DNA of 43,496 nt from RGIG4097 sp964550635 (GCA_964550635.1 CAZJZV010000013.1:1-43496); one strand, 5' to 3'. Positions 24,192 to 33,075 are shown, numbered from the stretch's first letter. Numbers and translations: made by a program. The notes: a model not told the origin generated them from the sequence alone.

Positions 24192-24803
24192 ATGATACAC
24201 GCCGAAGAATTGCTTCAATATGAAAAACAGTTGCTTGACGCAGGGTATAAATACATCTGCGGAGTGGACGAAGTTGGCAGAGGACCGCTTGCGGGTCCCG
24301 TCACTTGCGCCGCTGTGATTATGCCGCTCGACGACCTTATCGACGGCGTCAATGATAGCAAAAAAGTGTCCAAAGGCAAGCGTGAAAAACTCTTCCCGAT
24401 TATACTTGAAAAGGCTATCGCAGTGAACGTCGTGTCCTATGATAACCACAAAATCGACGAGATGAATATTCTCGAAGCAACGAAGGCTTGTATGAAAGAC
24501 GCAATCATGGGACTAAACGTCAAACCCGACGTAGTTCTTGTTGACGCGTTGAAACTCGATATTCCGTATAAAACTATTGGTATCGTGCACGGCGACGCGA
24601 TTTCATATTCAATCGGTGCGGCGAGCATAGTTGCAAAGGTCACGAGAGATAAGTTTATGACCGAAATGGCGGAAACCTATCCCGAATATGATTTTGCAAA
24701 CAATATGGGTTACGGCACCGCAAAGCATATAGCGGCTTTGAAAGAATACGGCGCGACTCCCATTCACCGCAAAACCTTCATCAAAAACTTCGTGAAAAAC
24801 TGA
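24192..24803 (+). CDS. rnhB: Ribonuclease HII
   Basis: A 203-residue nuclease that cuts RNA in RNA-DNA hybrids and starts removal of single misincorporated ribonucleotides. The catalytic start GVDEVGRGPLAGPV places Asp26 and Glu27. The later acidic residues lie in VLVDALKL and near SIGAASIVAKVTRD. It lies 18 bases behind rbgA with a weak ribosome site; yraN starts one base after its stop. Confidence 0.95.
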   Translation: MIHAEELLQYEKQLLDAGYKYICGVDEVGRGPLAGPVTCAAVIMPLDDLIDGVNDSKKVSKGKREKLFPIILEKAIAVNVVSYDNHKIDEMNILEATKACMKDAIMGLNVKPDVVLVDALKLDIPYKTIGIVHGDAISYSIGAASIVAKVTRDKFMTEMAETYPEYDFANNMGYGTAKHIAALKEYGATPIHRKTFIKNFVKN

Positions 24804-24804
24804 T

Positions 24805-25176
24805 ATGGGTGTTTTCGGGCGCAAAACTAAAGCAATAGGGGATATAGGCGAGAATATCGCTTGCGATTATCTCAAGGATAACGGCTACGAAATTCTCGAA
24901 AGAAACGCAAAGTATCTCGGCGCGGAAGCGGATATAGTCGCAAAGGATGGAGAAGTGCTGGTTTTCGTCGAAGTCAAGACGAGAGCGGACGCAAGATACG
25001 GAAATCCCGCGGAAGCGGTGACGGCCGAAAAGCAGAGAAGATACGTCTTTTTTGCAAACGCATATATGACTCGTCACAATCTTTTCGACGTGGACGTGCG
25101 TTTCGACGTGATCGAAATCTACGACGAAGGAATCAATCATATCGTCGACGCATTCCGTCCGAAATCGAGATTTTAA
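24805..25176 (+). CDS. yraN: UPF0102 family nuclease-fold protein YraN
   Basis: A 123-residue member of UPF0102 with a PD-(D/E)xK nuclease-like core: GAEADIVAKDG gives the acidic residues near 41-43 and VFVEVKTR gives Glu56-x-Lys58. The cellular role of the family is not settled, though its conserved place next to rnhB suggests nucleic acid processing. It has no ribosome site of its own and is coupled to rnhB. It ends the operon. Confidence 0.93.
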   Translation: MGVFGRKTKAIGDIGENIACDYLKDNGYEILERNAKYLGAEADIVAKDGEVLVFVEVKTRADARYGNPAEAVTAEKQRRYVFFANAYMTRHNLFDVDVRFDVIEIYDEGINHIVDAFRPKSRF

Positions 25177-25238
25177 CCGCTTTTTAGCAAAAAATCGAAA
25201 TTACGCGGATTAAATGACAAAATAGTTGTTCAATTCGT

Positions 25239-25267
25239 TTGCATAATAATTAAATATATGATAATAT
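25239..25267 (+). promoter_or_regulatory. Promoter of rplS
   Basis: TTGCAT (25239-25244) and TAATAT (25262-25267) have a 17-bp spacer. Transcription from about 25274 would give a leader of about 69 nt. Confidence 0.65.
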
Positions 25268-25273
25268 ACACGC

Positions 25274-25342
25274 GTGACTCGGGCGTTCCGCCGGCGAAAG
25301 ATATTCGTTGTGAACGCTTTGTATTATAGGAGGTAAGTCAAC
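25274..25342 (+). promoter_or_regulatory. Structured rplS leader, possible L19 autoregulatory leader
   Basis: The leader contains a long-range stem (25283-25288 with 25312-25317) that encloses a smaller one (25295-25298 with 25304-25307). L19 leader RNAs that bind their own protein are known in Bacillota. Whether this one matches that consensus cannot be decided by eye. Confidence 0.4.
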
Positions 25343-25687
25343 ATGAGCAACATTATCGACACTCTCGAAAAAGAAGGTATGAAACAAGATCTTCCCGAAC
25401 TCAGAATCGGTGACAAAGTCAAAGTCTTCGTCAAAGTCAAAGAAGGCGACAAAGAAAGACTTCAATCTTACGAAGGCGTTATCATCGCATTCAAAAACGG
25501 CGGAATCCGCGAAACCGTTACCGTTCGTCGCGTAACCTACGGCATCGGCGTAGAAAGAACGTTCCCCATCCACTCGCCGAAAATCGACCACTTCGAAGTC
25601 GTCAGCCACGGCAAAGTCAGAAGATCCAAACTTTACTATCTCCGCGAGCGCACCGGTAAAGCGGCAAAACTCAAAGAAATTAGATAA
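25343..25687 (+). CDS. rplS: 50S ribosomal protein L19
   Basis: A 114-residue ribosomal protein near the subunit interface. The segments GDKVKVFVKVKEGDKERLQ and the C-terminal GKVRRSKLYYLRERTGKAA match the family. ATAGGAGGT precedes ATG 25343. It has its own promoter and structured leader, instead of directly following trmD as in many Bacillota. A large membrane-protein gene begins only 11 bases downstream and is probably cotranscribed. Confidence 0.97.
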   Translation: MSNIIDTLEKEGMKQDLPELRIGDKVKVFVKVKEGDKERLQSYEGVIIAFKNGGIRETVTVRRVTYGIGVERTFPIHSPKIDHFEVVSHGKVRRSKLYYLRERTGKAAKLKEIR

Positions 25688-25698
25688 GGAAACCATCT

Positions 25699-27885
25699 AT
25701 GAAAAAAAGATTGTTTTTAGCATCTGCAATCGTGCTAGTAGTCGTACTAGCACTTTTTGCATTTACTGCTTGTAACTCCGGGGACGTCGCCTACGACACC
25801 GAACTCGTTCAAAACGGCGGTTTCGACAAGGTCACCACTTCGGATAGCAAAATCAAAATCGACGGTTGGAGCGTCAAGAGCGATTGGAGTAGCAACTCCA
25901 CTTATTCAAAGGATGAGGGAGAATATCTCAACATCACGAATAAGTCCGCTTCTTACGCATATCTCTACCAAGAAGTCAAGGTCGACAGAAACGCGATCTA
26001 CCACGTCAAAGTCGATATGAAACTCCCCAAGAGTTTGTCAAAGGGCAACGATACCACCTACCGCGGTGCGTACGTCACCTTCCTTGAAAACGTCAACTAC
26101 TTCTTCGTGGAACAAACAAAAGCAACGAACGGTTGGCAAACTTACGAATTTTACGTGAAACCCGTCGATAGCGATTATCTCACTATCTGCCTCACTCTCG
26201 GTGCGGAAGACGCAAGCGTAAAAGGCTCCGTCTACTTCGACAACGTGTCTATGATGAAAGTCGAAGAAGCGGCGGAAGGGTTCACCGTCCACAAATTCAC
26301 CAAAGAAGAAATCTCTCGCTACAACACCAACGTTAGCGGTATTCTTTTCGTCGTGTTTCTGTCCTTGTTTTCGGTTGCAATCGTCGCGGCGGGCTACGTG
26401 CTTATCAGACGTCTGTATAGCAAAAAGACCGCTTTCATTAACTTCAGCGACAACGGCAACGGCGGAAAAGGTGCGAAGGGTGGTGCGGTTGCAACCAATC
26501 CTTGGTTCATCGCAAGCATGCTCGCAATCGGCGCATTCATCGTCAATCTCATCTTCTTGCTCACCATGTACGGTTTCGGTAGCGAAATGACCTACACCGT
26601 CAATCTTGCAAAGGCTCTCTCTGCAAAAGGTGCGGTGAGAAGTGCATATGCAACTTACGGCACGTCCCTTCAAAGCACTTCACCCGGTGTGCTTTATATC
26701 CTTGCACTCGTCGGTATGGCAGGCAAAAACCTTGACTTCGACGGAATTTCCATTCTCATCAGAATGGTCAACGTTCTTGCGACTATGGCAACCGTCGTGA
26801 TGATCTACTTCTACGGCAGAAAATACGTCGGCGACCGTCAATCCACTATCTTTGCGGCAATGTATGCGCTCCTTCCTATAACTTTCGTTATGGGCGGTCT
26901 TGACAACACGTTCACCGCACTTCTCGTGGCTCTCGTGCTCGGCACTCTCATCTGCCTTGCAGAGAAGAAGACTCTTCCTACGTACTTGCTTTTGAGCTTG
27001 TCCGCACTCCTTGACGTCCGCGCTCTCGCTATCGCGCCTATCGTCATCGCTTGCTTGTGCTATCGCTACTACAAAGCGGACGACACCATGAAATCCTTCG
27101 GCAAACAAAGAGCGGAAATCGTCTTTGGTCTAGTCGGCGTGTTCGTGCTTTTGTACGTCTTGACGATCCCCGTCGCAATCGACTATATCGCTGCTGCGGA
27201 TAGCAAACCTTTCTACGGTTGGACTCTCATCGCAAACGAATTTATGAAGAAGACGGTATTTGTCGACAACGGTATCGGTCTCTACGCAATGGCGACCATG
27301 AACCAAAAGACCTCTTCAAGCACCGCGGCAATTCTCAACTTCATCTTCATTCTCGTGCTCGAAGCGTATATCGTGTCCTTGTATCTCAAGAATAGAAACA
27401 AACAAGAACTCATCATGCTTTCGTCCTTCACGTTCGCAATGCTTGCAGTGTTCACTCTCAAAATCGACTACACTTATCTCTTCCTCGCAGTTGCACTCGG
27501 ATTTATCTATGCAATGGTTAGCGGTGAAAAGAGAGCGTATATCGTGTCGGGTGCCTACGCATTTCTTGCTTTCTTGAATATCGGACAACTCATGAACAAC
27601 TCCGGTTTCGTCGCGTCCACATCCTACTTCACTTCGATGATAGCGGAAGGTGACGTCGCCTACTTTGCAAACTACGAAACCACCAGTCCCGAACTCATCG
27701 TATTCAGTGTGTTCGCGGTTCTCGTGTCCTTGTATTATGCATACGTGAGTTACTCCATTTCCAACAACGGCAAACTCGTCGATATTCCCGCAATGTCCGA
27801 GCCTTTTGCGTTGACGGTCAAAGAATGGTTTGCATCTTTCGGCGACAACGTGAAAAAGATCTTCACGAAATCGACTAACGACTGA
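25699..27885 (+). CDS. Lipoprotein/beta-sandwich fused to a GT-C-like polytopic membrane domain
   Basis: A 728-residue protein I cannot assign to a characterised family. Residues 1-25 form a lipoprotein signal with a probable lipobox AFTAC (Cys25). Residues about 30-195 look like a carbohydrate-binding (CBM4/9-type) beta-sandwich: NGGFD near its start, DGW, and the closing VYFDNVSM. A single membrane helix follows at about 218-245, then a Gly/Lys-rich linker. From about 270 to 665 there are some ten hydrophobic segments in the style of GT-C glycosyltransferases (ArnT/mannosyltransferase group), with an acidic residue in the first outside loop (GFGSEMTYTVNLAKAL). The classic D-D/E-x motif is not clear, so activity is unproven. 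Expected site: outer face of the membrane. TAAGGA precedes ATG. It is 11 bases behind rplS and ends at a strong terminator. Confidence 0.75.
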   Translation: MKKRLFLASAIVLVVVLALFAFTACNSGDVAYDTELVQNGGFDKVTTSDSKIKIDGWSVKSDWSSNSTYSKDEGEYLNITNKSASYAYLYQEVKVDRNAIYHVKVDMKLPKSLSKGNDTTYRGAYVTFLENVNYFFVEQTKATNGWQTYEFYVKPVDSDYLTICLTLGAEDASVKGSVYFDNVSMMKVEEAAEGFTVHKFTKEEISRYNTNVSGILFVVFLSLFSVAIVAAGYVLIRRLYSKKTAFINFSDNGNGGKGAKGGAVATNPWFIASMLAIGAFIVNLIFLLTMYGFGSEMTYTVNLAKALSAKGAVRSAYATYGTSLQSTSPGVLYILALVGMAGKNLDFDGISILIRMVNVLATMATVVMIYFYGRKYVGDRQSTIFAAMYALLPITFVMGGLDNTFTALLVALVLGTLICLAEKKTLPTYLLLSLSALLDVRALAIAPIVIACLCYRYYKADDTMKSFGKQRAEIVFGLVGVFVLLYVLTIPVAIDYIAAADSKPFYGWTLIANEFMKKTVFVDNGIGLYAMATMNQKTSSSTAAILNFIFILVLEAYIVSLYLKNRNKQELIMLSSFTFAMLAVFTLKIDYTYLFLAVALGFIYAMVSGEKRAYIVSGAYAFLAFLNIGQLMNNSGFVASTSYFTSMIAEGDVAYFANYETTSPELIVFSVFAVLVSLYYAYVSYSISNNGKLVDIPAMSEPFALTVKEWFASFGDNVKKIFTKSTND

Positions 27886-27905
27886 TCGAAAGGAAATCTA
27901 AAATG

Positions 27906-27932
27906 AAAAACCCGACTGAAAAGTCGGGTTTT
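27906..27932. terminator. Bidirectional intrinsic terminator after the 728-residue gene
   Basis: A seven-pair core stem (27911-27917 with 27922-27928), extended by A-T pairs, has a GAAA loop. A-tract left and T-tract right allow use from both strands, though the leftward gene ends some 90 bases away. Confidence 0.9.
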
Positions 27933-27997
27933 AATTTGTCTTTTGATGGAATCAAATTGCGTTATGCAACGGTGTTTATATCATTTAATGTGATGGT

Positions 27998-28016
27998 TAT
28001 ATCATAAAATGATATA
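27998..28016. repeat. Perfect 8-bp inverted repeat near the end of the glycerophosphodiesterase gene
   Basis: Two complementary 8-base arms (27998-28005 and 28009-28016) are separated by AAA. A partial copy of one arm occurs around 27977-27984. It could be a weak leftward transcription stop or a protein-binding site; the sequence does not decide. Confidence 0.5.
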
Positions 28017-28018
28017 GG

Positions 28019-28771
28019 TTATTTGTTTTCCGCTTCGATAAGGTCGCAAATATCTTCAAAGATGACGTTGTCCGCAATCTTTCTTGCAAGTGCAAGTTTG
28101 TCTGCGGAATTGATCGTCCAGCAGAGAAGTTTCTTTCCGTCCGCTTTCGCTTTGTTGAGATATTTTTCCGCTTTGACCGCGTTTCTAATATCGTAGGCAA
28201 CGAACAAAGGTTTCGAGAATTTGCAAGCGATGAGTTTGCCGAGCCAATCAACCCAGTGATTGATTTTGTCGCCGCCCCAAGTGCAGAGTTGACCGTAGGC
28301 ATGCACGTCGTCGTGACGACGGCAGTAGATGACCGCACCAAAATTGAAAGATTGAAGTGCGATATTGCCTTTGTAGGTTTTGAGACGCTCAACCGTCGCT
28401 TTTGCAATGTCGAGTTCCCAAGGAATAACGCCTTTGATTTCGCAAAGCACGCCTACTTTTCCGTCTACGAGTGCAAGAAATTCGTCGAAAGTAGGGATGG
28501 TATATTCGGTGCCTTTCAGACGATAAGTTTTGAGTTCTTCAAGAGTGCAGTCCTTGACCTTTCTGTCAACTCCGCAAACTCTCTTGAGGTTGTCGTCGTG
28601 GAAGACTACGATATGACCGTCTTTCGTGAGATGAACGTCGATTTCAATGTTGAAACCGTGTTCGATAGCAGCCTGATATGCAGGCATACTGTTTTCGGGA
28701 TAATTGTCGTCGTGAAGTCCTCTGTGCGCGATGGGCGTGTCGAGAAGCCAATTAAAATTTACGTTAGACAT
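28019..28771 (-). CDS. Glycerophosphodiester phosphodiesterase
   Basis: A 250-residue GDPD-family enzyme that splits glycerophosphodiesters into glycerol 3-phosphate and an alcohol. Catalytic features are present: AHRG with His16 and Arg17, the metal-binding E-x-D at 43-45 (NIEIDVH), and His58 in VVFHDDNLKR. A later CEIKG motif carries another metal ligand. No signal peptide is seen, so it should act in the cytoplasm on salvaged headgroups. ATG 28771 has AGGGGG upstream. It is divergent from lepA and their promoters overlap. Confidence 0.93.
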   Translation of the reverse strand: MSNVNFNWLLDTPIAHRGLHDDNYPENSMPAYQAAIEHGFNIEIDVHLTKDGHIVVFHDDNLKRVCGVDRKVKDCTLEELKTYRLKGTEYTIPTFDEFLALVDGKVGVLCEIKGVIPWELDIAKATVERLKTYKGNIALQSFNFGAVIYCRRHDDVHAYGQLCTWGGDKINHWVDWLGKLIACKFSKPLFVAYDIRNAVKAEKYLNKAKADGKKLLCWTINSADKLALARKIADNVIFEDICDLIEAENK

Positions 28772-28791
28772 AAAATGCCCCCTAATTTTTA

Positions 28792-28820
28792 TTGATAAAA
28801 TTTTATAATTCTATTATAAT
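28792..28820 (+). promoter_or_regulatory. Promoter of lepA-hemW
   Basis: TTGATA (28792-28797) and a perfect TATAAT (28815-28820) have a 17-bp spacer; start expected near 28827. Confidence 0.8.
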
Positions 28821-28828
28821 ATTGTCAA
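28800..28828 (-). promoter_or_regulatory. Promoter of the glycerophosphodiesterase gene
   Basis: On the minus strand, a perfect TTGACA (28828-28823) and TAAAAT (28805-28800) have a 17-bp spacer. Its -10 box lies inside the spacer of the lepA promoter on the other strand. Confidence 0.75.
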
Positions 28829-28858
28829 GAATATAACGAAAATTACGGCGAGGTAATT

Positions 28859-30661
28859 TTGAAAAAGGACAAAATTCGCAACTTTTCTATCATAGCGCAC
28901 ATCGACCACGGCAAAAGTACCCTTGCGGATAGGCTTATCGAACGCACGGGCGCGGTTTCTTCACGCGATATGTCCGACCAACTCCTTGACAATATGGATA
29001 TTGAAAAGGAAAGGGGTATCACCATAAAACTTCAAACTTGCCGTCTTTTCTACGATTACAACGGAGAAGAATACACTCTCAATCTCATCGACACTCCGGG
29101 ACACGTTGACTTCACCTACGAAGTTTCCCGCTCGCTTGCCGCTTGTGAAGGCGCGTTGCTCGTCGTGGATGCAACTCAAGGAGTTGAGGCGCAAACCCTT
29201 TCAAACGTTTATCTTGCACTTGACAACGACCTTGAAATTCTCCCCGTAATCAACAAAATCGACCTTGCTTCCGCAGACGTGGACGGCACGAAAGCGGAAA
29301 TCGAAGATATTATCGGTCTCGATACGGCGGATTGCCCCTTGATTTCTGCAAAGGAAGGATTGGGTATCGACGACGTGTTGAAGGGCATAGTCGAAAAATT
29401 GCCCGCACCCAGTGGGGACGAAAACGCTCCGCTCAAAGCGCTCATATTCGACAGTTTCTACGACAACTATCGTGGTGCTATCTCTATGGTGCGTATCGTG
29501 GACGGCACGATTAAGGCGGGGGATAGAATCAGAATGATGTCGTCGGGAAAGGAATTCGACGTAGTCGAAGTCGGTGTGTTCTCGCCGTCAATGAAACCCG
29601 TCGATCAACTCTCCGCAGGGGAAGTCGGCTATATCGGCGCAAGCATAAAGAACGTGTCGGACACCGCAGTCGGCGATACGATAACTCGTGCGGATTATCC
29701 CGCAAACGAGCCGTTGCCCGGCTACAAAAAGGCAACTCCGATGGTGTTTACGGGTGTTTTCCCCGCGGACGGCGCAAGATATAACGATCTCAAAGAAGCA
29801 CTTCTTAAACTCCAACTCAACGATGCAAGTTTGAGTTTCGAGCCTGAAGTTTCAATCGCACTAGGATTTGGTTTCAGATGCGGATTTTTGGGACTTCTTC
29901 ATATGGAAATCATCGAAGAACGCCTTGAAAGAGAATTCGATCTCGACCTTATCACGACCGCACCCAGCGTTGAATATATCGTGACCAAAACGAACGGTGA
30001 AAAACTCACCGTCGCAAACCCCACAAATCTCCCTGCGGCAGGGGAAATCGAATATATCGAAGAACCAGTCGTCAAGGCGACTATTTTCTCACCGCCCGAC
30101 TACGTTGGACAGATTATGGACTTATGCCAAGACAAACGCGGTATTTTCCTTGATATGTCCTACGTCGATACGTCGAGAGTGCAGATAACCTATCAAATTC
30201 CCTTGAACGAAATCATCTACGATTTCTTCGATAAACTCAAATCTCGCACCCGCGGATATGCTTCTCTCGACTACGAAACGGACGGCTACCAACGCAGTGA
30301 ACTCGTCAGACTCGATATGCTCATCAACGGGGATATGTGCGATGCGCTTTCTCTCATCGTGCATAAAGACAAGGCGTATGCAAGGGGTAGGGGTATTGCG
30401 GAAAAACTCAAAGACGCAATTCCGCGCCAACTCTTTGAAATTCCCATTCAAGCGGCAATCGGCGGAAAAATCATCGCTCGTGAAACCGTAAAAGCACTCC
30501 GCAAAGACGTTCTTGCAAAATGCTACGGCGGAGATATTACCCGCAAAAAGAAACTTCTCGAAAAGCAAAAAGAAGGCAAAAAGCGTATGCGTAGAGTGGG
30601 TAGCGTAGAGATTCCGAGCGAGGCTTTCGTCACCATTTTGAAGGTCGGCGACGACGATTAA
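28859..30661 (+). CDS. lepA: Elongation factor 4 (LepA)
   Basis: A 600-residue translational GTPase that acts on stalled or mispositioned ribosomes and in 30S biogenesis. Motifs: AHIDHGKST (13-21), DTPGHVDF, NKIDLA and SAKEGLGID, then the EF-G-like domains and the LepA-specific C-terminal domain with KMRRVGS-like end (KRMRRVGS). Length is normal. The start is TTG at 28859; the conserved N terminus begins there and GAGGT lies four bases upstream, a short spacing. hemW follows after one base. Confidence 0.97.
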   Translation: MKKDKIRNFSIIAHIDHGKSTLADRLIERTGAVSSRDMSDQLLDNMDIEKERGITIKLQTCRLFYDYNGEEYTLNLIDTPGHVDFTYEVSRSLAACEGALLVVDATQGVEAQTLSNVYLALDNDLEILPVINKIDLASADVDGTKAEIEDIIGLDTADCPLISAKEGLGIDDVLKGIVEKLPAPSGDENAPLKALIFDSFYDNYRGAISMVRIVDGTIKAGDRIRMMSSGKEFDVVEVGVFSPSMKPVDQLSAGEVGYIGASIKNVSDTAVGDTITRADYPANEPLPGYKKATPMVFTGVFPADGARYNDLKEALLKLQLNDASLSFEPEVSIALGFGFRCGFLGLLHMEIIEERLEREFDLDLITTAPSVEYIVTKTNGEKLTVANPTNLPAAGEIEYIEEPVVKATIFSPPDYVGQIMDLCQDKRGIFLDMSYVDTSRVQITYQIPLNEIIYDFFDKLKSRTRGYASLDYETDGYQRSELVRLDMLINGDMCDALSLIVHKDKAYARGRGIAEKLKDAIPRQLFEIPIQAAIGGKIIARETVKALRKDVLAKCYGGDITRKKKLLEKQKEGKKRMRRVGSVEIPSEAFVTILKVGDDD

Positions 30662-30662
30662 A

Positions 30663-31769
30663 ATGCAAATTTACGTCCATGTTCCCTTTTGTAAATCGAA
30701 GTGTTTGTATTGCGATTTCACGAGTTTTCGTTGCAAAAGCGAAACCGACGTTTTGGGCTATCTAACCGCATTAAATTCGGAAATCGACAACGTTTTCGAC
30801 GGACTTGACGAGAAAAAAATCACCACAGTATATATTGGTGGCGGGACTCCGTCCGTTTTGTCTGAAACCCAATTTAAATATATCGTAAAATCCCTTTCAA
30901 AACACGTTGATTTGAGCGCAGTAGATGAGTTTACCGTCGAGTGCAATCCCGAGAGCATCGACGAAGAAAAACTCCGCTACTACAAAAACGTCGGCGTCAA
31001 TCGTTTGAGTATAGGTGTGCAGTCGCTAAACGATGAGAATTTGCACGCAATAGGCAGACTTCATAACGCAGAAAAGGCGATAAGTGCGGTGAAACTTGCG
31101 TCGAGTATATTCGATAACGTGTCAGTCGATTTCATAGTGGGACTGCCGTACGACGACTTTTCGTCCGTCGAAAACGAGATTGCAATACTTGCGCCACTTG
31201 TCAAGCACGTTTCAGTTTACACCCTACAAGTCGAAGAAAATACACCGCTTGAAAAACTTGTGAAGAGCGGAAAAGTCAGTCTTCCCGACGACGATACGAC
31301 GGAAGATTTGCTTGCAGTCGCGATGAAAACCTTGCGCGGACTTGGCTTTGAAAGGTATGAAATCAGCAATTTTGCAAAGGAAGGGTATCGTTCAAAACAC
31401 AATTCGGGCTACTGGACGAGAGAAGAATATTACGGTTTCGGACTTGGCGCAAGTTCGCTTGTGAAGAGAAAAGACGGCGAATTTAGACTGAAAAACGTTG
31501 AAAATCTTTCGGAATACGTCGCGGCACTTACAAGAGGGAAATCACCTGTTGAAGAAAAAATTTTAATCAACGAAAACGAGATAAAGCGTGAAAAAATTAT
31601 GCTCGGACTGCGACTGAAAGACGGGATAGACGAGAGTTTGATTGCCGACAAAACCGAACTAATCAACGGTGAATATTCGAAATTCTTCGTGAGAAAGGAC
31701 GGAAAAATCTCTTTCAACGACGAGGGTATGAACGTGTCGAATTATATTTTGTCAGACCTTGTCTACTGA
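30663..31769 (+). CDS. hemW: Radical SAM protein HemW (HemN-like)
   Basis: A 368-residue radical SAM protein. The 4Fe-4S cluster motif CxxxCxxC uses Cys10, Cys14 and Cys17 in FCKSKCLYCDF. YIGGGTPS, the ECNPES stretch and SIGVQSLND are typical of the HemN/HemW family. Proteins of this short form are usually haem chaperones, not coproporphyrinogen oxidases; genome databases often mislabel them as HemN. It follows lepA closely, as in many Bacillota, but the hrcA-grpE-dnaK cluster that usually comes next is absent. The gene uses AT-richer codons than lepA. Confidence 0.9.
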   Translation: MQIYVHVPFCKSKCLYCDFTSFRCKSETDVLGYLTALNSEIDNVFDGLDEKKITTVYIGGGTPSVLSETQFKYIVKSLSKHVDLSAVDEFTVECNPESIDEEKLRYYKNVGVNRLSIGVQSLNDENLHAIGRLHNAEKAISAVKLASSIFDNVSVDFIVGLPYDDFSSVENEIAILAPLVKHVSVYTLQVEENTPLEKLVKSGKVSLPDDDTTEDLLAVAMKTLRGLGFERYEISNFAKEGYRSKHNSGYWTREEYYGFGLGASSLVKRKDGEFRLKNVENLSEYVAALTRGKSPVEEKILINENEIKREKIMLGLRLKDGIDESLIADKTELINGEYSKFFVRKDGKISFNDEGMNVSNYILSDLVY

Positions 31770-31849
31770 CAAAAAACAATCTGAAGAGTGCAAAATACGG
31801 CTTGAATATCTTTAAAATAAAATAATATTATTATTTAGCGTACAAACCG

Positions 31850-31878
31850 TTGAAATTTTGCAAACTCTTTGCTATAAT
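31850..31878 (+). promoter_or_regulatory. Promoter of prs and the MBL-fold gene
   Basis: TTGAAA (31850-31855) and TATAAT (31873-31878) have a 17-bp spacer. The start is expected near 31885, giving a leader of about 18 nt. Confidence 0.85.
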
Positions 31879-31902
31879 AGTGTAAAGTCTACGGAGGATA
31901 GC

Positions 31903-33057
31903 ATGACACCTGATTTTTCAATTTTTGATGAAACACCTGCAGCACCACTCGCTATAATTGCAACCCCGGGCGCGCAAGAGCTTGCCGAACTCATCGACAA
32001 ACGCCTCGTTCAAATGTACAACGAATCCGCTCCCGCGAAGATGCGCATTAAAAAAGGCTCTTTCCTTATCAAAGCGAATTGCCCTCGTTTTACGAGCGGT
32101 GACGGCAAAGGTATGATTATGGAGACCGTCAGAGGCAAAGACCTCTACGTTATTTGCGACCCGATGAATCACGGCGTCACCTACAATTTCTTCGGACAAG
32201 AAATTCCCATGACTCCCGACGAGCATTTCGCGGATTTGAAACGTATCATCTGCGCAGCAAACGGCAAACCTTATCGTATCACCGTTTTGATGCCTATGCT
32301 TTACGCGGGCAGACAACACCGTCGTGCAAGCCGTGAATCTCTCGACTGCGCGGTCATGTTGCAAGAACTTCAACAAATGGGAGTGAGCGATCTCATCACT
32401 TTCGACGCACACGATCCGAGAGTTATGAATGCGGTTCCGCTCATGGGATTTGACAACTATTTCCCGACCTATCAGGTTTTGAAGGCACTCACGAAGAATT
32501 TCCCCGACGTCAAACTCGACAAAAACAGCCTTATGTGCATTGCTCCCGACGAAGGCGCAATCGGCAGAAACGTTTACTATGCGTCCGTTTTGGGTCTTGA
32601 CCTCGGTATGTTCTACAAACGTCGCGACTATGCGAACGTCGTCAACGGCAGAAACCCTATCATCGCTCACGAATATATCGGCAGTCCGGTTATGGGCATG
32701 AACGTTTTTGTGGCGGACGATATGATTGCAACCGGCGACAGCATCATCAAACTCGCAAAAGAAATCAAAGAGAAGGGCGCACAAAGAGTGTTCCTTTCCG
32801 CAACGTTCTCACTCTTTACCGAAGGCGTAGAGAAGTTCAATAGGGCATACGAAGAAGGAGTTTTCGATGCAGTCATCTCCACAAACCTTACCTACCGTAT
32901 TCCCGAACTCAAAAATTGCCCTTGGTTTATCGAGGCGGATATGTCGAAGTACATTGCGTACATCATCGCCGCCGCAAACTTCAACGAGCCCGTATCCAAT
33001 TTGCTCGAACCCTTTGAGAAGATACATCAACTCGTTAATTCGCTCAATCAAAAGTGA
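31903..33057 (+). CDS. prs: Ribose-phosphate pyrophosphokinase
   Basis: A 384-residue PRPP synthetase homologue, making PRPP from ribose 5-phosphate and ATP for nucleotide, histidine and tryptophan synthesis. ATG 31903 is chosen for its GGAGGA site; an open frame from further upstream crosses the promoter. The PRPP-binding loop is VADDMIATGDS near 270-280, and FDAHDPRV corresponds to the conserved Asp-x-His region. MLYAGRQHRRASRES holds the catalytic-loop arginines. It is longer than the usual 310-320 residues, with extra N-terminal and internal segments, a form seen in several Clostridia. Some divergence from classical Prs means regulation may differ. Confidence 0.9.
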   Translation: MTPDFSIFDETPAAPLAIIATPGAQELAELIDKRLVQMYNESAPAKMRIKKGSFLIKANCPRFTSGDGKGMIMETVRGKDLYVICDPMNHGVTYNFFGQEIPMTPDEHFADLKRIICAANGKPYRITVLMPMLYAGRQHRRASRESLDCAVMLQELQQMGVSDLITFDAHDPRVMNAVPLMGFDNYFPTYQVLKALTKNFPDVKLDKNSLMCIAPDEGAIGRNVYYASVLGLDLGMFYKRRDYANVVNGRNPIIAHEYIGSPVMGMNVFVADDMIATGDSIIKLAKEIKEKGAQRVFLSATFSLFTEGVEKFNRAYEEGVFDAVISTNLTYRIPELKNCPWFIEADMSKYIAYIIAAANFNEPVSNLLEPFEKIHQLVNSLNQK

Positions 33058-33075
33058 TTGAATCGGAGGATATAA

